The notes under the pieces are model-generated. The model saw only the letters and a program-made list of their open reading frames with translations. It searched no databases and was not told the origin of the DNA. A stretch of 64,000 nt of DNA, from assembly GCF_036884655.1 (NCBI RefSeq), contig NC_088335.1, forward strand, positions 47,767,501 to 47,831,500. Direction: 5' to 3'. The first letter of the stretch is position 1; each line of letters begins with the position of its first letter. Shown here one piece after another: positions 58,935 to 64,000 of this stretch. The stretch comes from Musa acuminata AAA Group. Taxonomy: Eukaryota; Streptophyta; Magnoliopsida; Zingiberales; Musaceae. The translations under genes were made by a program, and so were the position numbers.

Positions 58935-60240
58935 ATGGCTTCAGGTCCAGTAATTACAAAGAATGAAAGAGAGAGGTATTCTATCATCTCCGGTTTATTC
59001 TTTTTATTCCAAAAATTATCTTTTGCCTTTGTTCTTGCCAATGCAATTAAAACTAAATACAAATCGACTTAATTACCTGAGTAAAATTTTTAGTTGGTTC
59101 TGAAGCTTTGTGTGTGTGTTTCAAATAGGTTCTTAAATCACACTAGTGCTTGATGGCTTGCAAACTCGCTTGAAACCTATATGGCAGCTTATGGATTTGC
59201 ATGCATGCTTTATCTAATTTAAAATAAGATAAATATTTCCACAAAACATCATCATTACTTGATAATCTATGCACGATCTTAATCTTACATAACCTATCTA
59301 AATGCAATCGCCATTTCCACATCATCTCGAGCATGTATTATTGCTCACCCTTACCATTCACTTAGTTTCCCACAAAAGCCCTGTGCGAAGCTTCACGTTC
59401 GATGTCTTTATAGGCTATTGACTATACTACTACTTGTTCACCTCTTACCTGATCAGATGCAAGTATGGCGTCAACAAAACCTAAGCCTACGTCTCTAAGA
59501 TAGGAGGAAGCTTGGATAACACCGTGGTTGTGAGAGTTGGGTCCACGTAGCTGGAATCAAGTAAAATGGGCGTCAATTCGAGATGTCAACTCCCACCAGC
59601 AAATGGATATTAAGCAACCACACAAAAATCTATACGTGACATGGAGATTCTCTATGAATGCTAAGAACGACGCTCTCCATTGCCATCGTTAAGAGTATCA
59701 TGTCTTGAATGAGTTTATGTTGGTCAAACACTATGTTTTCTTTTTCTGGCAATTAAAATGAGGATTATGAGAACTCTTTGCGTTGGTCGCTTAGCTAGCA
59801 AGTTTCTATCAAAGGGAAAGAATGAGTTTAGTCAAAGGTGACGGGAGCAGATTCCGATGAACGAGAGGTTGACTGACGTGATTCCGATGGTGTTGTCTGT
59901 CAAGAGTTAGTCTCGTAGCTTCTTGCGGTAAGCCTGCTTATGATACGCCGTATGTACAGGTTTCACATGCATGAATCCATGGAATTTTAGAGCTCGAGAG
60001 GGAGACACCAAGGCGAGAGGGGCGTGCTCCGTCCGCCATGGGGCTGGGGCTGGGGAATGAGAACTGCTTCGGGTTCAAGGAACGGTGATTGAGGGCCTTG
60101 TCGTAGCCTGCCAGTCGCAGTGAAGGCCGGCATTCATGGTTTGATCTGTTCTGAATGATATGTTGTTCTCTCTCTTCCCCTCTCCCTCGTCCTGTGGGCA
60201 TTCGATGCTGTGTCGGGACTCGTGACGATGACGTGGTGTT

Positions 60241-60291
<51 letters not shown>

Positions 60292-60880
60292 AGATCCAGC
60301 AACGCAATAAATCGAGTGATGGGCAGGCCAACAGATACACCAGAGGGAGAAGAGGTGGAAACATAGAGCGGTTGACCAAATCCAGCACCCGACCGTTCAT
60401 TTCATTAAAAGAAGACCAGAGCATCAAAGTCATAGATAACCAGGAGGAGCCATGGAACGGCTAGATAAAGAGGGAGACAACTGTCGTGGTCTTCTCTTTG
60501 TCTCTAATTATGGGGGAGGAATCAGGACAAAGAGCAAGATAGCTTTGCATAAGCGGCGGCGGCGGCAGCAGCTGCGGCAGCAGCACTGAGGTGGGTTATC
60601 CTGTACTTGCTACATGGCCCCTTCAAATGAACGAGGAGCCACCTCTGGTTGATTGTCGATGTACTGAAAACCTGTGAATCTGCACTTCTGGAGCTTTTTT
60701 GGATCGTCTCTCCTTTGGGGACCCTTCGGCAGTGCAACTGGTACTGCTTGTTTGGAGTTTCATGTTTCGCCGGCCCTTCGGTTGTTTGGTTTAGGTGCTC
60801 TCTCTCTCTAGTTTCCACCTCTGACCCTAGTAGAGATTGGATTCTGTCTCCTTCGTGTCACCAGATCTGAGAGAAGCAAC
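58935..60880. other. Intergenic, upstream region of the AHL gene
   Basis: No gene recognised. Contains a 45-bp CT run and a GCGGCGGCGGC cluster at about 60,553-60,586. A CTTTTATAGAT stretch at ~61,002-61,013 could act as a weak TATA element for the AHL gene. Confidence 0.5.
60246..60293. repeat. (CT)n microsatellite
   Basis: About 22 CT units with one GT interruption, about 800 bp upstream of the AHL coding region. Confidence 0.95.
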
Positions 60881-61096
60881 CAAGAGAAAAGGGAACGCGG
60901 CACTGATTGATCTTCACCGCAAAGAATGTGAAGGGGAAAAGCTGGAAAGATGATGGTTATCAGCAGAGAGTAGGAAGTTGACATAGTGTTTCTTTCTTTC
61001 CTCTTTTATAGATAGCCTTCTCTTTTTCTTCTTCGAATATTGGGCTCATACTTGACTGAAGAGCTGGCGAACCGGTGGTGGACCGGAGCTGCGGCG

Positions 61097-61999
61097 ATGG
61101 GAGGGGCCAATCTCGGCGTCACCTCTGCGACCTCGGCTCCTTCCCTCCATCTCCGCAACACCAACAGCGCCGACGACCACTGCAACCTCCACTTCAGCAG
61201 AAGAGAGCAAGAGCTAACCACCACCAACAGTAGTGGCAGCAACAACCACCTCAACGACGACGACGGCCATGCCGACGTCCAGTCCGCAGGCGGCCTTGAG
61301 GTGGTCGAGGCTGGCGCAGGAGGTGGAGCGAGCGGCAATATCACTGGCAGGCGCCCGCGTGGCCGGCCGCCTGGGTCCAAGAACAAGCCGAAGCCACCCA
61401 TAATCATCACGACAGAAAGCCCCAGCGCGCTCCGATCGCACGTCCTCGAGATCGCGGGCGGGACGGACATCATGGACGCCGTGGCGACCTTCGCTCGCCG
61501 GAGGCAGTGCGGTGTCTGCATCTTGAGCGGCCGTGGGGTCGTCACCAATGTCACGCTTCGACAGCCAGGTGCACCGCCGGGGGTCATCGTCCTCCATGGC
61601 CGCTTCGAGATCCTCTCTCTTTCCGGGGCGTTCCTTCCGGAGCCATCCCCACCTGGGGCAACCGGGCTCACGATCTACTTAGCCGGCGGCCAGGGGCAGG
61701 TGGTGGGAGGTAATGTTATGGGCGAATTGGTTTCATTAGGCACCGTGATGGTGATCGCAGCCACATTCTCGAACGCCACGTACGAGCGTCTACCCCTCGA
61801 GGAAGAAGAACCCGCGGCAGCGGGAGCTCCGCCAGGCACAGAGGCAATTAAGTTGCAGCAGAGCCAAAGGGGCGATGGAGGTGTGTCGACGCCGCTGTAC
61901 AATCTACCGCTGAATCTTTCCCCTAATGGTGAGATGTCCATTGAGGCTTTCGGCGCTTGGGCGTCTGCTGCAACTCCTCAGCCGCCACCATCCTACTAA
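61097..61999 (+). CDS. AHL: AT-hook motif nuclear-localised (AHL) protein, clade A type
   Basis: Intronless frame ending [12 protein letters not shown]. Family role: nuclear proteins that bind AT-rich or matrix-attachment DNA and, as oligomers through the PPC/DUF296 domain, repress or tune genes for growth, flowering and leaf ageing. One type-I AT-hook, [17 protein letters not shown] (near 61,349-61,400), is followed by a complete PPC domain (61,430 to ~61,812): [23 protein letters not shown], signature [32 protein letters not shown] and an acidic LEEEE. The first ATG in frame is 61,097 (301 residues). However, the family's usual first residues, M-ANRWWTG, are present upstream as L-ANRWWTG beginning with CTG at 61,064, and an in-frame stop lies at 61,013-61,015 with no ATG between. 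CTG initiation would give 312 residues. Confidence 0.93.
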   Translation: MGGANLGVTSATSAPSLHLRNTNSADDHCNLHFSRREQELTTTNSSGSNNHLNDDDGHADVQSAGGLEVVEAGAGGGASGNITGRRPRGRPPGSKNKPKPPIIITTESPSALRSHVLEIAGGTDIMDAVATFARRRQCGVCILSGRGVVTNVTLRQPGAPPGVIVLHGRFEILSLSGAFLPEPSPPGATGLTIYLAGGQGQVVGGNVMGELVSLGTVMVIAATFSNATYERLPLEEEEPAAAGAPPGTEAIKLQQSQRGDGGVSTPLYNLPLNLSPNGEMSIEAFGAWASAATPQPPPSY

Positions 62000-64000
62000 G
62001 TCTCTTCTCTTCATCTATGTTTGGCTACTGTTTCTGATAACTACTTATGCTTCTACTGTTCGTCGTCATTGCGCATGCGCGTTCTCTTTCTTCTGTGAAC
62101 ATATTTGTTAGCTGCAGTTTGATCATTCTCAGCAGCTTGTGGTTTTAATACCTACTTTCCACCTTTGTTATCTTCATGACCTATCCGAGGTTATTTAGTA
62201 AGCTAGCATGAAACATACTACATATTTGTCTTTCTGCAGTTATACTGCACTGAAGCTGGAATTTTATTCTTCTCTCAAAAGGAAAAAAACACAAGTTCTG
62301 ATCATTTGTTCATTCGTAACTTTGGACTGACTACATATTGCTTTAGCTTGCTATAGTCTTTGTCTTCTGGTCTTTAGATTGTAGTCTTGCTGCTCATTTA
62401 GCAGTTTTCTTGAAGGGAAGATGTTCTTTGCCTGAATGTTCATTGTCATCAATGTAGTTTCTTCTTTTAATTATTTGTTTAGAATTCTCTTCCAATTCCC
62501 ATATGACTTGCTTCTGTCATGTTAATATATACTCTTGCCCTTTATTTGTACACTAACCAAAACCTGTGGATAGTTAAGTACTCTATTGATGCTGCTGGCT
62601 TTCTGATATTAGATACTCAGAGCTTCATTCTAAAAAGACAAGCAAATTGCAAGGTAATCTCTGTCCTGCTTGATAGACACAGCTCAGTTGAAGATGATGT
62701 TGCTTTGAGGCACACAATCTCTGTACGTAAATTGTGTGCACAGTTATGGATTATTGCTCAAGGGAAACAATTTTGCTCATGGCTTATCATGACTAGGGTT
62801 TCGATTCGGTCAAAGTTCTCTTACTGCCAAGCATTAGGTTTCTGAAGTTTGAATCTTAGATTATTTCAATGTAAGAGAAACTTATGCATATATGTAGCAA
62901 CCTCAATTTTGTTTGTTTTGAACTTTGGTTTGGGTTTAGAATCTGTTCAAAAACTTTGCTATTTATTATCGTCGGAATTGATTTCTAATGAAATCTGAAA
63001 TAATTCACATCTTAAATTGTTAAATGCGGATTCGGTCAAATTCATTGATGTTAGTATTGTTAAATCTTTACCTAAAAATGTAGTCTTATTTGACTGAATT
63101 GTGTCATATTGCTAAGTCATTCTTTTGCAGATAAAGAATTTCCGGAAAATTTGTTCTTCCAAAGATAGTGATAATGGCCATTCAAATAACTTCAAAATAA
63201 GCATTGTGCAGTTGTAAGACCAAATCTTACACCAATAATGGATATTTTTCATTCTACTTTGAGATCCACTGCTTCCATTTTAGTCAAAAGCTCTGACTTT
63301 TTGAGGTAACTTCATTCTCTTGCAAGGGTTGGCACAAAATTGTTCTTTCAACTTGAAGCCAACTCTTTTAAGTTTTTTGGGTGTGTTAGAAGATTGCTGC
63401 ACTTTCAGCATTATTGCTACCCTGAATTCATCTGCTTAAATATCACTGCAACTACATACATTGAGCTAATAAAGCACTAATGATGTGAAATCTATGTATT
63501 GTGCAGTATACAGGCCTCAATTTTCTTAGATCTCTCTTCCTTTCAACATTTTGTTGTTTCTTTTTCTTATATGTTTCTCATGAGATAGATTCCATCTGTT
63601 TGTACTTCGATATGCATCTTCTTAGATTTAATTTGCTGGTGACACACATTTCCAGTTTCATATATACCAATGCACTGCCAACCCTAGACACTCATTTCAG
63701 ATGCATCACTGAAAATAATAGTATTACATCAATATGGATTCCCAAAGTTGAGTACAATGCAAGATTTTGTTTTGTTTATTCTTTAGAAAATGTTATTGTC
63801 ATCGCCCGGTCGCAATATCAAGTGCTAATTTTCGTATTCTTTCTGAGATTAGTTCATGCATAGTTTCGATATCGATATGGGTGTCTATCATCTCCAGTGC
63901 TTTACTCTTATTTTGATGATCATCAAATTCAGAATTCAGGATTGATGCTTGATTATTCTGTGCCTGAATCTTTTTTCCTCTATCGGTAATCAAAGATCAA
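62000..64000. other. 3' flank of the AHL gene, no further gene seen
   Basis: AT-rich and without recognisable coding sequence. Open frames at 62,519-62,845, 63,501-63,863 (plus) and 63,799-63,993 (minus) have no family signature; the last is closed by a stop just before its TTG. The first part presumably holds the AHL 3' untranslated region. Confidence 0.55.

Noticed and set aside
61006..61671. 221-codon minus-strand frame opposite the AHL gene
   Set aside because: Antisense shadow of a GC-rich exon; the plus strand has complete AT-hook and PPC domains.
63799..63993. Minus-strand 64-codon frame near the right edge with protein-like composition
   Set aside because: It starts at TTG, an in-frame TGA lies one codon upstream, and no family is recognisable.

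Overview
The window is nuclear DNA of a flowering plant. Genes are split by many GT-AG introns, intergenic DNA is AT-rich and full of microsatellites, MITE-like elements and decayed repeats, and every recognisable protein belongs to a plant family. Gene style and the look of the dispersed repeats suggest a monocot, possibly the banana order Zingiberales. That placement is a weak inference, not a reading.

Layout from left to right. 1-8,334 (minus): 5' three quarters of a KIN-4 type kinesin, running off the left edge. 8.4-12.05 kb: intergenic, ending in a promoter built from ~415-bp tandem copies. 12,541-13,908 (plus): a small conserved acidic plant protein whose last exon is tandemly duplicated. 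14.5-16.2 kb: two related inverted-repeat MITEs. 17,272-23,531 (minus): RBM25-type splicing factor (RRM, RE/RD-rich region, PWI). 25,289-25,930 (plus): unnamed single-pass membrane protein. 26.5-30.3 kb: degenerate non-coding LTR-like element with a 78-bp minisatellite. 30,366-45,378 (minus): complete 16-exon DGAT1, the acyl-CoA:diacylglycerol acyltransferase of triacylglycerol synthesis, its introns swollen by repeats including a hAT element with an exact 8-bp target duplication. 46,957-48,388 (minus): broken neprosin-family gene. 48.4-53.2 kb: repeats and unassigned exon-like pieces. 53,216-53,635 (minus): broken 5' part of what looks like an RGG/HABP4 RNA-binding gene. 53.8-60.9 kb: AT-rich intergenic DNA. 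61,097-61,999 (plus): intronless AT-hook (AHL) gene whose conserved N-terminus starts at CTG rather than ATG. 62-64 kb: no gene seen.

The genes form no operon-like unit; they are ordinary neighbours with unrelated jobs (microtubule motor, splicing, lipid synthesis, chromatin). Exon models for KIN-4, RBM25 and DGAT1 were built by hand: each junction was located on the sequence and reading phase carried across it, and all three stay open throughout. No clearly new biological system was found. The strongest curiosities are the duplicated alternative last exon, the amplified promoter with fused DRE/ABRE sites, the missing ATG of the AHL gene and the neprosin relic with every splice site still intact.
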